Positions 25,924 to 35,328 of a DNA stretch of 64,000 nt are shown piece by piece. Source of the stretch: Nitrospira sp. GTDB taxonomy: Bacteria > Nitrospirota > Nitrospiria > Nitrospirales > Nitrospiraceae. The notes below the pieces were generated by a model, which had not been told where the DNA came from, did not search any database, and was given only the letters and a program-made list of their open reading frames with translations. Within the stretch, counting starts at the first letter, position 1. Each line of letters opens with the position of its first letter. Where the stretch lies: assembly GCA_030692565.1 (NCBI GenBank), contig JAUYAO010000058.1, forward strand, positions 62,001 to 126,000, written 5' to 3'. The position numbers and the translations under genes were made by a program.

Positions 25924-27192
25924 ATGCTGGCTCAGTCAGGACAACAGGCAGCCTCCCTGGCCGCTCAGCAGCTTCCGCAAATCTTGTTGTCCTCGCTCCT
26001 TCTGATCGCAATCCCGCTCCAGATGGCATCTCCTGCGAATGCTGAAGTTCGAGTGGTTACCGCTCAAGGTGAATATCGGATGGGAGATCGTGACACCCGC
26101 GAGGAGGCGATTCGAATGGCTACGGAATCGGCCAAACGGACTGCGCTCGAGCAGGTGGCGACCTATCTCGAAAGTATCACAGTTGTAGACGGCATGGATG
26201 TCACGAAAGATGAGATCCGGACCTATACCGCCGGTCTCGTCCTCGTGCTGGACCAACAAACCAACACGACGATTGACGGTGATACCATCGTCGTCAAAGT
26301 CGATCTCGTTGCCCAAGTCGATACGGAAGAAGTCGGTCACGCCATTGCCGCGCTCCGGGAGAACGAAGATGCGCGAGTCCAGCTGGTGGCATTGAAACAG
26401 GAAAACGAACAGCTCCAGCAGGAACTCGAGGCGGCAAACCAGGCCCTGGCGAGCGCGTCAACCCCAGACCAGACGCAACAGGCATTTCAGCAACGGCAAG
26501 AGATTCTCAATCGCGTTCAGTCGAATGCGATGGTCTCGCAGGCCTGGACTGACTGGGTGATCGTCTCGCCGGTCGTCTATCCTTATCCCTGGGTCGGCCT
26601 GGCCCAGACGCATGCGCTTTTAAACGTCGCCCGGGGCCTCTACCCGAACAGCCCTCACGTGGTTGTGGCCCAGCAAGTGATCACCACCAGGCAGCCCCCG
26701 GCGCCGCCTCAACCGCCAACTCCGCCGACACCCGGCAGTATTCCGTCCCACATGCCGACTCATCAGATTGTTCCCGGCCCCGGATCTCCGGGCATGCCGC
26801 GCACACTGAACGAAATCACCCATACCACCCCAACCGGGCCGCCACAAATCAGCCATCAGCCGGGATCGCGCAACTTGACCGATGTCCATCAACTGAATCC
26901 GTTTCTGCCGCCATCGGCGGGCCAACAGCTGCCGCCGCGCGCCTCCACCCGAATGCAACAATTCCTGCAACAGAACGGCAGCTTCACACAAACGCCGGGT
27001 GCCGGTTCCGGCAATCAGCCTCCCGCCGCTCGACGCCTGCCCCCGACGATTAACCAGATCCACCCCCCCATACCCCATCAAGTCCCACGGATTCCCTATC
27101 GATTAACTCCCCACATGCCCGGCGGCAGCGGACAAGGTGGTGGTGGAAATCGAGGAACAGGAGGGGGCGGTGGGGGAAAACGAGCAAAGTAG
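25924..27192 (+). CDS. Secreted protein with LPP20/FlgT-like N-terminus and Pro-rich C-terminus
   Basis: 422 aa from the ATG at 25924 (GGAGAGGGTGAAGG in front); ATG at 25906 is also possible. Signal peptide ends at SPANA, residue ~39. The mature N-terminus (VRVVTAQGEYRMGDRDTREEAIRMATESAKRTALEQV) resembles the LPP20/FlgT N-terminal domain. A coiled coil follows (ALKQENEQLQQELEAANQAL). The last ~180 residues are Pro/Gly/Gln-rich and end in a poly-Gly stretch. Operonic with 27196. Confidence 0.82.
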   Translation: MLAQSGQQAASLAAQQLPQILLSSLLLIAIPLQMASPANAEVRVVTAQGEYRMGDRDTREEAIRMATESAKRTALEQVATYLESITVVDGMDVTKDEIRTYTAGLVLVLDQQTNTTIDGDTIVVKVDLVAQVDTEEVGHAIAALRENEDARVQLVALKQENEQLQQELEAANQALASASTPDQTQQAFQQRQEILNRVQSNAMVSQAWTDWVIVSPVVYPYPWVGLAQTHALLNVARGLYPNSPHVVVAQQVITTRQPPAPPQPPTPPTPGSIPSHMPTHQIVPGPGSPGMPRTLNEITHTTPTGPPQISHQPGSRNLTDVHQLNPFLPPSAGQQLPPRASTRMQQFLQQNGSFTQTPGAGSGNQPPAARRLPPTINQIHPPIPHQVPRIPYRLTPHMPGGSGQGGGGNRGTGGGGGGKRAK

Positions 27193-27195
27193 GCC

Positions 27196-27762
27196 ATGAA
27201 GAACTCGGTCAGACTGACAATTATGGAATTCGCGCTCGGGAGCACCCTGCTTCTCCTGCCTTATCAGAGCGATGCGGCCGAGCCAGGCGAGGTCAGAACT
27301 CGAGCAGAACGGTCATTCGAGCGGCTCAAACAGCAACCAGCACCAGAGGGATCGGTCAAACCAGTGAGCGGAAGCCAACTGCCAACCGAAGAGGGTCAGG
27401 GCTCCTATTCGTCAGAGCGCTATTGGATCGGAAGAGGCCAAGGTGATTTGGCGAAGGGCACGATCGTCTGTCAGCGCGTCTCGGAACTCTCGGCGCGGAC
27501 CGACCTGGCCAAGCAGATTCGTGTGATGGTGAAGGAGCATATGGTCGACCGCGTCCGTGAACGGACCGGACGTGAGAGCGAACAGGATATTGAACTCACC
27601 CGCGAAGAAATTGTTCAGGAATATCTGTTGGGGGTGAAGATTGTCGAGCGCCGGATCGATGAGGAGCATAAAATCTGTACCGCCACAGCGGTGATGCTCA
27701 AGAGTCCCCTCCAGCCGAAGCAAGCGCCGGACCTCGATCCACTCCCTCCCGCATCCCGATAA
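27196..27762 (+). CDS. Secreted protein, possible LPP20-like companion
   Basis: 188 aa, starting 3 bp after the preceding stop. Signal peptide to residue ~27 (SDAAE). The mature protein has a charged linker and then a helical/beta part that starts RYWIGRGQGDLAKGTIVCQRVSELSARTDLAKQIRVMV, reminiscent of LPP20-type lipoprotein domains (an amphipathic helix full of Arg/Lys). Two cysteines. Presumably works with its upstream partner in the envelope; function unknown. Confidence 0.78.
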   Translation: MKNSVRLTIMEFALGSTLLLLPYQSDAAEPGEVRTRAERSFERLKQQPAPEGSVKPVSGSQLPTEEGQGSYSSERYWIGRGQGDLAKGTIVCQRVSELSARTDLAKQIRVMVKEHMVDRVRERTGRESEQDIELTREEIVQEYLLGVKIVERRIDEEHKICTATAVMLKSPLQPKQAPDLDPLPPASR

Positions 27763-27813
27763 ATGAGAACTCCGTTGCACTTCCGCGTCCACTTGCGGTA
27801 GATACCTCATCCC

Positions 27814-29091
27814 ATGCCGAACGAGAACAACTTCCAGCACGACGAGCTCTCACGAAAGAGCCCCGGCGAACGATTGACGACCGCCGAGCTGACCGGCGGC
27901 GCGCTTCCGGAATCTCCGGCCTGGTTCGAGGGTATGGCCGACTACGGCACGCGGCTGGCCAGCGCGGGCGTCCGCGCCATCATGCTCCTCCATGGATCGA
28001 TCCACGGCAGCGATGTGTTCGGGATGCAGCGGCTGGATGATGTCGGCGGACTCAAGCGCGGCTATTCGCGCGGCGTTTCGGGTGTCGATGCTCTGCTCGC
28101 GGCCATGCGTGAAGGAGGAAACGGAATCCCGGCCCTCTCGGGGGGACTCAAGCCCCCGCTCTCGAACGATGAGGCCACCCGGAAGATCGTCGATGACCAA
28201 GTCGGTGAGGCCGGCAACTTCACCAACGCGTACACGGCGCTCTTTCAACAAGCCATCAACAAGCGCCTGCCTCAACCGATTGCCTGTCGGCGCGTACTCT
28301 GGGCCTCGGAACATCATCACCTGGGTCGTGCTGCAGCCGCTGTCCGCGTACTCCATGAACTGCACGCCCTCTGCGAGACTCAACAACTCGGCAAGGGAGA
28401 CCGGATCCTCGTCCAGGCTCACGGACAGGCGGGGTTAGTCCTTGCCTTGGCCTCCAATCTGCTCTGTCCCAGCCCCATTACGAAACGGCCGAAACTCCTG
28501 GGCCTGCTGGCCGCCTTTGCTGAACAACACAACCAAGCAGACCTGGCCACCATGGCCCGGCACATCGAGCCGCTGCTCGCCGACCATTCCTTGATGAACG
28601 GCGCTACCCTCGATGTCGTTACCATGGGCACTCCCGTACGATATGGATGGGACCTCTCGGGAATGGGACGCCTGTTGCACATCGTCAATCACCGGAATCT
28701 CCGGACGGATGGCAAAACCTGGCTATCCAAGATGGAGCTGCCGCAAGTCACGATGGAAATGCCCATCGCATGGGGCGGAGACTATGTCCAGCAGTTGGCC
28801 GTCGCGGGAAGCGATGCCGTCCCGGCGACTGAGGCCGCGAAAGCGGTCAACAAGACCGTATGGGAAATGGTCGAGCCCTACGATGGGTTCGAACGCTGGC
28901 TGGAATGCGCCCGCCGCGCCGTGCGGTTTCCCAGCGAAGGCAGTTGCCTGCTGGTCGACTACAAAGACTGTACGAACTCCACCAATGTCCAGGAGCACTA
29001 CTACGGTCACGCCGCCTACACCAGATCAAACGCCATGCTCTTCAACACGGCTGAGATCATTCGATCCCTGTATAAGGACGCCGGGCGCTAA
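27814..29091 (+). CDS. Unknown protein with alpha/beta-hydrolase-like core (425 aa)
   Basis: No signal peptide. The region ~55-70 (VRAIMLLHGSIHGSD) and ~210-225 (RILVQAHGQAGLVLAL) look like the oxyanion strand and nucleophile elbow of an alpha/beta hydrolase, but the expected Ser in GxSxG is Gly (AHGQAG). A late His/Asp context (LLVDYKDCTN) exists. The gene ends convergently with 29088..29954, overlapping by 4 bp. No Shine-Dalgarno is obvious. Not recognised with confidence. Confidence 0.78.
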   Translation: MPNENNFQHDELSRKSPGERLTTAELTGGALPESPAWFEGMADYGTRLASAGVRAIMLLHGSIHGSDVFGMQRLDDVGGLKRGYSRGVSGVDALLAAMREGGNGIPALSGGLKPPLSNDEATRKIVDDQVGEAGNFTNAYTALFQQAINKRLPQPIACRRVLWASEHHHLGRAAAAVRVLHELHALCETQQLGKGDRILVQAHGQAGLVLALASNLLCPSPITKRPKLLGLLAAFAEQHNQADLATMARHIEPLLADHSLMNGATLDVVTMGTPVRYGWDLSGMGRLLHIVNHRNLRTDGKTWLSKMELPQVTMEMPIAWGGDYVQQLAVAGSDAVPATEAAKAVNKTVWEMVEPYDGFERWLECARRAVRFPSEGSCLLVDYKDCTNSTNVQEHYYGHAAYTRSNAMLFNTAEIIRSLYKDAGR

Positions 29092-29954
29092 CCCTCTCTC
29101 AGCTGCACCGCCAACGGTTCCCACGAAAAGATCCCATCCAGATAGGCATGCCCGTTCGGGGTGGTTGCGACCAGCTCGATGCTCTCATACACACTGATCG
29201 TCGTGCCGCTGCCGGCCGATGCCGAGACCTGCATCGTCAACGCCGCGCTCGGCGCCGGTGATGGAATATCGTGATGGGTCCGCATCTGCGTCGGCGTCGC
29301 CAGGACGTTCACGAATATCGCCGGTGGGGCTTGACGAAACTCTCCATCGTAGGTGACCCAGAGTCGGGCCGTGGCCGAGACATGGGCATACCATTCGTCG
29401 CCCACAGCATTGGCTTCAACCCAATTAAACAGCGTATTCAGACGCGACATGATCGACACGATGGTCGGTTCCAACGAGGCAGGAATCCCCAGTTGCGTCA
29501 CATAGCCGACGTGAATATACCCCAGCGTGTCCCAGAGCGAGGCGTTGGCCCCAACCCGCGCATGGGCGGATTTGTTCGGCATCACATGTTCCACATAGTG
29601 GGGATTCGCGCTCAGGCGCAGATAGGTGGTGTCTTCGAAATAGCGAATCTGATCCAGCTTGCAGAGCGTTTCATCGCGGTCGCCGAACCCGATCGTATTC
29701 GGCGCCGACACACTGTCCGCACCGGTAAAAATCAGCTTGCTCCAGCCGATCGGCGCGATGCAGGTGGCACTGGCGGACCCGTTCAATCTCTCAAGCACCC
29801 CCACCCGAGTCTTGATATCGTTGAAAACCGATTCAGCGCCCTCTTTCGTTCCGCGGACCCGTTCAACCAGCAGCGTCTTTTCGAGTTTGTGTTGCTCTTC
29901 CAGCTGCCACACGAATGAAGCCGTCTGTTTGTCCAGATCAAGCATTGTTGCCAT
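29088..29954 (-). CDS. Unknown cytoplasmic protein (288 aa)
   Basis: Starts at ATG 29954 behind a GGGGG purine tract. The first ~60 residues are a coiled-coil-like helix (ASFVWQLEEQHKLEKTLLVERV). The rest is beta-rich with many aromatic residues and a Ser/Thr-rich late segment (MQVSASAGSGTTISVYE). No signal peptide or known motif. The convergent overlap with the alpha/beta-hydrolase-like gene may link the two functionally; that is a guess. Confidence 0.75.
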   Translation of the reverse strand: MATMLDLDKQTASFVWQLEEQHKLEKTLLVERVRGTKEGAESVFNDIKTRVGVLERLNGSASATCIAPIGWSKLIFTGADSVSAPNTIGFGDRDETLCKLDQIRYFEDTTYLRLSANPHYVEHVMPNKSAHARVGANASLWDTLGYIHVGYVTQLGIPASLEPTIVSIMSRLNTLFNWVEANAVGDEWYAHVSATARLWVTYDGEFRQAPPAIFVNVLATPTQMRTHHDIPSPAPSAALTMQVSASAGSGTTISVYESIELVATTPNGHAYLDGIFSWEPLAVQLREG

Positions 29955-30138
29955 CGCATCCCCCTTTTCATATGAAACCCTCTGTGTGAAAGCAGAACTC
30001 TGCGAAGATCCGCAAGAGAAGTGCCGCGCCGAACCCCGCGAAAGATGGCGATCGCAAGAGACCGGACGAAGGGATCTATCCACCCGTTGCACAGGTTTGA
30101 ACGAGGGAGGAGGAGCTGGAAGAGGATCTGCGAGGCGA

Positions 30139-30978
30139 TTAGCGGCGCTTCGAGGCGAGCAGCGGAGCAACCTGTTCGGACAATTCCTTTACCAGCACGC
30201 CCATCTTCCCATGCGACGGCTCAAAGTCCACAGGAAGGTCGTAGTGCCGGAGCCGCTCGCTGGCGGTCGGGCCGATGGAGGCGATGACGATCGCCTTACA
30301 GGCTTCTCTAAACAGAGGAACTTTGCCCTCCTGTTCAAGAAGCTGCATCACGTGATCGATCTGCGCCGCGTTCGTGATCAGCATCACGGAGATATCGCCC
30401 GCAACCACGTCTGCCAAGACCTGCCTGAGCGGAGCCAGGTCTTCTGGAAGTCCCCACTTATAGACCGGAACGGGAAACACATCGGCGCCACGAGCCGTTA
30501 ACGCCTCTAAGAATTCAGGATTGGCATTCCCATATTCCTGCACCGCCACACGCAGCCCTTTGACCGGCCGATACTCATCGAGCGTCGACACCACATCGAC
30601 CCACGTATTGGGCTCCGGAACAATGAGCGTCGGCGAAATCCCCAGCGCTTTCAACGCCGCCACCGGCTTCGGCCCGCGTGCGACGAGAGCGCACTGCTTT
30701 ACCCCGACCATGATGGAGGACATAGGATGGCGGGATTTGAGTATGTCAAACAACGCGGTCGTCCCGACGCCGGTCATCAGCACCAATACATCGACCTGGC
30801 CCTCGATGAGCCGGACTCCAAATCGCAGGGCAGTGGGATTATCTTGGATAGGGAGTTCGCGGAGGGCGGGGGCCACCGATGGGCGGCCCCCGTATCGTTC
30901 AATGAGCCGGGTCATCTCGACTGCCATCCGGCTTTCAAATGCGGCAACAGCGATTCCTGACAACCCCTTCTCACTCAT
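30139..30978 (-). CDS. hemD: Uroporphyrinogen-III synthase family protein
   Basis: 279 aa from ATG 30978. It has the two-lobe HemD pattern: GIAVAAFESRMAVEMTRLIERYGG at the N-terminus, VLVLMTGVGTTALFDIL, a linker GLRVAVQEYGNANPEFLEAL, and ISVMLITNAAQIDHVMQLL with IASIGPTASERLRHY near the end. The family is poorly conserved in sequence but the IGPTAxxxL signature is diagnostic. It closes hydroxymethylbilane to uroporphyrinogen III. Alternatively a HemD-like protein of other function, since no other haem gene is nearby. Confidence 0.82.
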   Translation of the reverse strand: MSEKGLSGIAVAAFESRMAVEMTRLIERYGGRPSVAPALRELPIQDNPTALRFGVRLIEGQVDVLVLMTGVGTTALFDILKSRHPMSSIMVGVKQCALVARGPKPVAALKALGISPTLIVPEPNTWVDVVSTLDEYRPVKGLRVAVQEYGNANPEFLEALTARGADVFPVPVYKWGLPEDLAPLRQVLADVVAGDISVMLITNAAQIDHVMQLLEQEGKVPLFREACKAIVIASIGPTASERLRHYDLPVDFEPSHGKMGVLVKELSEQVAPLLASKRR

Positions 30979-30986
30979 AGCGAATG

Positions 30987-31817
30987 CTACTTTGCCCGCG
31001 CATCCATCGCGCAACGGAACCCGGTCGATTCGTTGCGGATAGTCGGATCGCTGTCCACGCGAGTGAAGATGCGGACGGTCGGCGTTTCGTTCTGCCAGCC
31101 CGATCCACGGAGCACGCGCTTGGTGCCGGTTTCCGGACCCGTGGGATTTTTCGCCGGGCTCTTTTCGTAATACTTGGCGGCATACCAATCGTTGACCCAT
31201 TCCCAGACGTTGCCCGCCATGTCGTAGACGCCGAAGGGGCTCTTCCCGAGCTCATAGCTTCCCACCGGCATAAGGGTCTTTTCCCCGATCCACTGCTGGT
31301 TGAAATTCAGATGCTTGTTCGTCGGCTCGACGTTCCCCCAAGGGAATCGACGATCGGCTGTCCCCTTGGCCGCTTTTTCCCATTCTGCTTCCGTCGGTAA
31401 CCGCTTGCCGGCCCACTGGCAATAGGCATTCGCATCGGCCCAATCCACATTGATGACCGGTCGATCGGCGAGTGACTCGGTAATGGTATCGCCCTGCCAG
31501 AGGTTTCTCGTGGCATTCTTGGGATTCTGCGGAATACGGTGGTTCGTCGCCTTGACGAACTCAAGATAACGACCGTTCGTCAGCTCATATTTGTCGATAT
31601 AGAAATTATTCACAAATACGTCGTGGCGGGGATATTCGTCCCGTCCTCCGTCGCGGTCGCCATGCGGAACACCCATCGGGAAGGCACCTTCGGGAATCAA
31701 CACCATCGGGGCTCCGTCTTTTCCCTTTACTTCCTTCTCAAGCCCTTGGGCCGCTGTGACGGCCGGCGCTGCAACCAGAACGATCCCCACAAGCATCATA
31801 GAACGTAGAGCATTCAT
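30987..31817 (-). CDS. Secreted SUMF1/formylglycine-generating-enzyme-type protein
   Basis: 276 aa with signal peptide (residues 1-23). The SUMF1 domain is complete: MVLIPEGAFPMG, a YIDKYELTNGRYLEFV strand, KRLPTEAEWEKAAKG, YDMAGNVWEWVNDWY and RVLRGSGWQNETPTVRIFTR. It lacks the paired cysteines of the oxygen-dependent FGE active site in the C-terminal motif, and there is no sulfatase nearby, so a binding or structural role is likely. AGGAG precedes the ATG. A paralogue lies at 51817. Confidence 0.88.
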   Translation of the reverse strand: MNALRSMMLVGIVLVAAPAVTAAQGLEKEVKGKDGAPMVLIPEGAFPMGVPHGDRDGGRDEYPRHDVFVNNFYIDKYELTNGRYLEFVKATNHRIPQNPKNATRNLWQGDTITESLADRPVINVDWADANAYCQWAGKRLPTEAEWEKAAKGTADRRFPWGNVEPTNKHLNFNQQWIGEKTLMPVGSYELGKSPFGVYDMAGNVWEWVNDWYAAKYYEKSPAKNPTGPETGTKRVLRGSGWQNETPTVRIFTRVDSDPTIRNESTGFRCAMDARAK

Positions 31818-32094
31818 GCCACGACACTCCTTTGTGCAACGATCAATGGGCCATCGTATCACAGCCGCCCTGGCTTCCGCAGGGGCTGAATTCCGGGATT
31901 TCCTGACTTAGAACCCCTGCTTCGTATGGAAGTAGGATGCAGGAGATCGGAAGCCTGCGAGACAACCGTCCGAAGCGCAGCCCGTCACCCATCCGACTTT
32001 CTGAAGGGCAGAATTTCCGTTGACGGGTGAGGCAATGCCTCCCTACTATACGGTTGTTTCCAACCGGCTGATTTGTGAGGGCAGGATCGGTTCC

Positions 32095-32538
32095 ATGTCT
32101 ATTCCGCTTCATCGAGGACTCCGTCATCTGGCGCTCCGTGTGACCGATCTTCCTGCGTCACGCCGGTTCTACGAAGAGTTGCTGGGCATGAAGGTCGTCT
32201 GGGAGCCGGATCCCGACAATGTCTATTTCAGTTCGGGAAGCGACAATCTCGCGCTCCATCAAATTTCTCAGAATGAACTCAGCGCCTATCGCCAGCCCCA
32301 GGGCCAATTGCTGGATCACGTCGGTGTGATCCTCGACAATCCCCAAGCGGTCGACCGGATGTTCGCGGAGATCTCCCCGAAGATTGCCCAGCTCGGTGGA
32401 ACGATCGTCAAACAACCGAAGCAACACCGGGACGGCAGCTACTCATTTTATTTTTCTGATCCAGACGGCAATGTGATTCAGGCCCTCTATGAACCCACGA
32501 TCAGCAAACTCCGATGGAAAGTAACGGGTAACGCGTGA
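32095..32538 (+). CDS. VOC/glyoxalase-family protein
   Basis: 147 aa from ATG 32095. One vicinal-oxygen-chelate domain with two beta-alpha-beta-beta-beta modules: HRGLRHLALRVTDLPASRRFYEELLGM, LDHVGVILDN, YSFYFSDPDGNVIQALYE. Metal-ligand candidates are His (RHLALR), His (LLDHVGV) and the late Glu (ALYE). Substrate cannot be told from sequence; glyoxalase I is only one possibility. GAGGGCAGG precedes the start. Transcribed divergently from the SUMF1 gene. Confidence 0.85.
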   Translation: MSIPLHRGLRHLALRVTDLPASRRFYEELLGMKVVWEPDPDNVYFSSGSDNLALHQISQNELSAYRQPQGQLLDHVGVILDNPQAVDRMFAEISPKIAQLGGTIVKQPKQHRDGSYSFYFSDPDGNVIQALYEPTISKLRWKVTGNA

Positions 32539-32575
32539 CTGGTGAACGGTCGAAACACATCCGAACATCTTTGCA

Positions 32576-32607
32576 TCACTTGTCACTTGTCACCCGTCAC
32601 CTGTCAC
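32576..32607. repeat. Tandem heptamer repeat, TCACNNG
   Basis: TCACTTG, TCACTTG, TCACCCG, TCACCTG and a final TCAC follow each other without gaps, about 4.5 units, between the VOC gene and the MBL-fold gene. The last unit ends 4 bp before the ATG at 32612, so it occupies the ribosome-binding region of that gene. Confidence 0.7.
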
Positions 32608-32611
32608 TACT

Positions 32612-34240
32612 ATGAACATCTGGGACCGTTTGCCCCACCAGCGTTACCTGAGCCTCGCTCCCTGGTGTTGGGTGCAATTGGAAAGCGGGGAAGCGCCCGG
32701 GCCGTTCCCATTCGTGGCCGGCATCGCCCCGGAGGTCGTGGCCAGTCTGCACGAAGCCCACAGCTTATTGTCCAGCTCCATCGATACGGCCATCAGCGAC
32801 GTCTTTTCGAAGCGGGCATCGCTGGATGACCCCGACCGGCAACGGCGGCTGGAAGATGCCTATGCGGAACTGGTGAACTCCCGCCCTTACTTGAAGCAAC
32901 ATATTCGCTGCGGCAGGAAACCAGACGGCACGTTTCAATGGGAATTTCCGACCGATCCGACGAAATCTGCGACGGTCACCAACGGCGGCCTGCGCATTTT
33001 CCATTCCGTCAAACGGCAGGCCATTCCGATCGGATTCGATCAGCGCCTCCTCGGCCCGGCAGTGGGGAAAGTCCTCGGCATGCTGGACGGCACGCATCAA
33101 GCCGAGGAAATCAAAACGGTGGTCATGGCCGCACCGCGCGAAGCCCAGCCGCTCCTCCTCAAACTGATTGAGTCGCTGCACCAATACGAGTGTCTGCTCA
33201 GCGCCGCCCAGCCGACCGTCCGGCAGCGCTGGCTCGACGCGGTGCAGGATCGTGATCTCGTGCATTTGGGACATGCGGCGCTGCTCTACCGCCAGCAATC
33301 GCAGATGCTGCTCTTCGATCCCTGGCTGCTTCCCTGGTTTGCGGAATCGTCGGTCCCGTCGTTGTGGGGCGCGTTGCTGCCGAAACCGGCCGCCGTGTTT
33401 CTCACGCACGACCACGACGATCACGTCGACCCACGAACGCTCCTGCATCTTCCCAAAGAAACGCCTATCATCGTGCCCAGCCGGCGCAATCGCAAGAAGC
33501 TGCACTACGACTACCTCGGGCTGTTACGCGAGATGGGCTTCGGACGAGTGGTTGAACTGGCGCACGGCGAGCGCTGGGACTTCGACGGGGGAGCCGTCGT
33601 CTCGGTCCCGTTTTACGGAGAAGACCCCTGCGATCTCGAAATGCCGAGAAACTGTTATCTGATCCACGACCGCGGGCAGAATATCCTTGTGCATGCCGAC
33701 AGCGGCCCGACGAATAACGGACGGTCGGCGCTTAAGGAACAGATCATTCAGCAACTGGTCGTGAAATACGGCCCCATCTCGCTCGTGCTCGCGTCACAGC
33801 AACAACTGCTGGAGGTGCGGAGTTATGCGGCCCATGCCTCGCTGTCCCACCCCGGAAAGTGGCTGGACGTGGGTGAAAACGGCTACCTTACCAATGCCTA
33901 CCTGTCAGATCTCTGCGCCTCCGCGCAGGCCAACTTGTTTGTCTCCTACGCCACCGGAGGGGCGGACTGGTATCCTGACCATCTCTCATTCATGTTCAGT
34001 CAGCGGAATCCCGCCAGAACTGCGCTGCTCACGGCCCATTGGGAACGTCCGGAAAAGCTGAAAGATCTTCTCGACCCTCAGGGTTGCGGGTATCATTGCG
34101 CTCGAGCGCTCGATATCTATCGGGCCGACCAGGACGGTCGTGTGGAAGTGGTCTCGTCGGGCGAATCCTTGACCCCACTGGCCTTACACCGCCTGGACCA
34201 CGGCGATCCCCCGTTCATGAAGTCAACCGGGCGGGCATAA
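32612..34240 (+). CDS. MBL-fold metallohydrolase with N-terminal PqqD-like segment
   Basis: 542 aa. The first ~200 residues are helical and contain a PqqD-like stretch (LLGPAVGKVLGMLDGTHQAEEI). The metallo-beta-lactamase domain begins near residue 210 (DLVHLGHAALLYRQQSQMLLFDPWL) with the zinc motif THDHDDHVD and a later HADSGPTNN. The layout resembles UlaG/NAPE-PLD-type lactonases and phospholipases. No Shine-Dalgarno is available because the heptamer repeat lies in its place. Substrate unknown. Confidence 0.82.
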   Translation: MNIWDRLPHQRYLSLAPWCWVQLESGEAPGPFPFVAGIAPEVVASLHEAHSLLSSSIDTAISDVFSKRASLDDPDRQRRLEDAYAELVNSRPYLKQHIRCGRKPDGTFQWEFPTDPTKSATVTNGGLRIFHSVKRQAIPIGFDQRLLGPAVGKVLGMLDGTHQAEEIKTVVMAAPREAQPLLLKLIESLHQYECLLSAAQPTVRQRWLDAVQDRDLVHLGHAALLYRQQSQMLLFDPWLLPWFAESSVPSLWGALLPKPAAVFLTHDHDDHVDPRTLLHLPKETPIIVPSRRNRKKLHYDYLGLLREMGFGRVVELAHGERWDFDGGAVVSVPFYGEDPCDLEMPRNCYLIHDRGQNILVHADSGPTNNGRSALKEQIIQQLVVKYGPISLVLASQQQLLEVRSYAAHASLSHPGKWLDVGENGYLTNAYLSDLCASAQANLFVSYATGGADWYPDHLSFMFSQRNPARTALLTAHWERPEKLKDLLDPQGCGYHCARALDIYRADQDGRVEVVSSGESLTPLALHRLDHGDPPFMKSTGRA

Positions 34241-34279
34241 GCACCATCGTTTTATCTACATGTGAAGGAGTGCATGCGA

Positions 34280-35302
34280 ATGGCTGGAGCACCATCCCCG
34301 ATTCTTGTCACCGGCGTGGCCGGATTCATCGGTTTCCACGTGGCCCAGCGCTTACTGGCGCGCGGCGAACAGGTCATCGGCCTGGATATCGTCAATGACT
34401 ACTATGATGTCCGCCTGAAGGAGGCGCGCCTGGCCCAACTGGCCAACGCCAGCGGCCATCGCTTTCTCAAACTGAATTTGGCCGATCGCGCAGGCATGAA
34501 GGCGCTCTTTGCCGATCACGGAATCAAGCGCGTGGTGCATCTGGCCGCCCAAGCCGGCGTCCGCTACTCGCTGATCAATCCCCACGCCTATACCGAGAGC
34601 AACATCGAAGGCTTCATGAACATTCTGGAAGGATGCCGGCACGCCAAGGTCGACCATCTGGTCTACGCCTCCTCCAGTTCCGTCTACGGCGGAAATACCC
34701 ATATGCCGTTCTCGATCCACGATAACGTCGACCATCCGGTCTCGCTCTATGCCGCGAGCAAGAAGGCTAACGAGCTCATGGCCCATTGCTACGCGCATCT
34801 GTATCGCATCCCCTGCACCGGCCTGCGCTTCTTTACCGTCTATGGCCCCTGGGGACGCCCGGATATGGCTCTGTTTATTTTCACCAAGGCGATTCTCGAA
34901 GGAAAACCGATCGAGGTCTTCAATCACGGAAAAATGAAACGCGATTTCACCTACGTAGACGACATTGTCGAGGGCATCATCCGTACCCTCGATCATCCGG
35001 CGACACCGAACCCGGCTTGGACCGGCGAGCAACCGGATCCCGGCACCAGTTCGGCTCCGGCACGGGTCTATAATATCGGCAACCACCAACCGGTAGAGCT
35101 GCTCCATTTTATCGAAGTGTTGGAAGACGCCCTGGGCAAGAAGGCGGAGAAACAGCTCGTGCCTTTGCAGCCTGGTGATGTGCCGGCGACCTATGCGGAC
35201 ATCGACGACCTGGCCAATGATGTGGGATTCAAACCCGCGACACCGATCGAAGAAGGCATTCCCCGCTTCGTGAAGTGGTATCGGGAGTTCTATAAAGCCT
35301 GA
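34280..35302 (+). CDS. UDP-glucuronate 4-epimerase
   Basis: Short-chain extended epimerase, 340 aa. Rossmann GVAGFIG at the N-terminus, catalytic Tyr157-x-x-x-Lys161 in [11 protein letters not shown], Ser-Ser-Val-Tyr just before it, and the [14 protein letters not shown] strand typical of the CapI/LspL group that converts UDP-GlcA to UDP-GalA. ATG 34280 is 9 nt after AAGGAG; upstream GTG/ATG codons in frame are too close to it. Uses the product of the ugd gene at 17539. Confidence 0.92.
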   Translation: MAGAPSPILVTGVAGFIGFHVAQRLLARGEQVIGLDIVNDYYDVRLKEARLAQLANASGHRFLKLNLADRAGMKALFADHGIKRVVHLAAQAGVRYSLINPHAYTESNIEGFMNILEGCRHAKVDHLVYASSSSVYGGNTHMPFSIHDNVDHPVSLYAASKKANELMAHCYAHLYRIPCTGLRFFTVYGPWGRPDMALFIFTKAILEGKPIEVFNHGKMKRDFTYVDDIVEGIIRTLDHPATPNPAWTGEQPDPGTSSAPARVYNIGNHQPVELLHFIEVLEDALGKKAEKQLVPLQPGDVPATYADIDDLANDVGFKPATPIEEGIPRFVKWYREFYKA

Positions 35303-35328
35303 GCCGGGTGATTTCCCCTGTTGCCAGG

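Noticed and set aside
32576-32607. Possible CRISPR-like array
   Set aside because: The unit is only 7 bp with no spacers; a simple tandem repeat. No cas gene is present.
34262-34279. GTG 34262 or ATG 34274 as start of the epimerase
   Set aside because: The AAGGAG at 34265-34270 is too close to or inside these starts; ATG 34280 has correct spacing.
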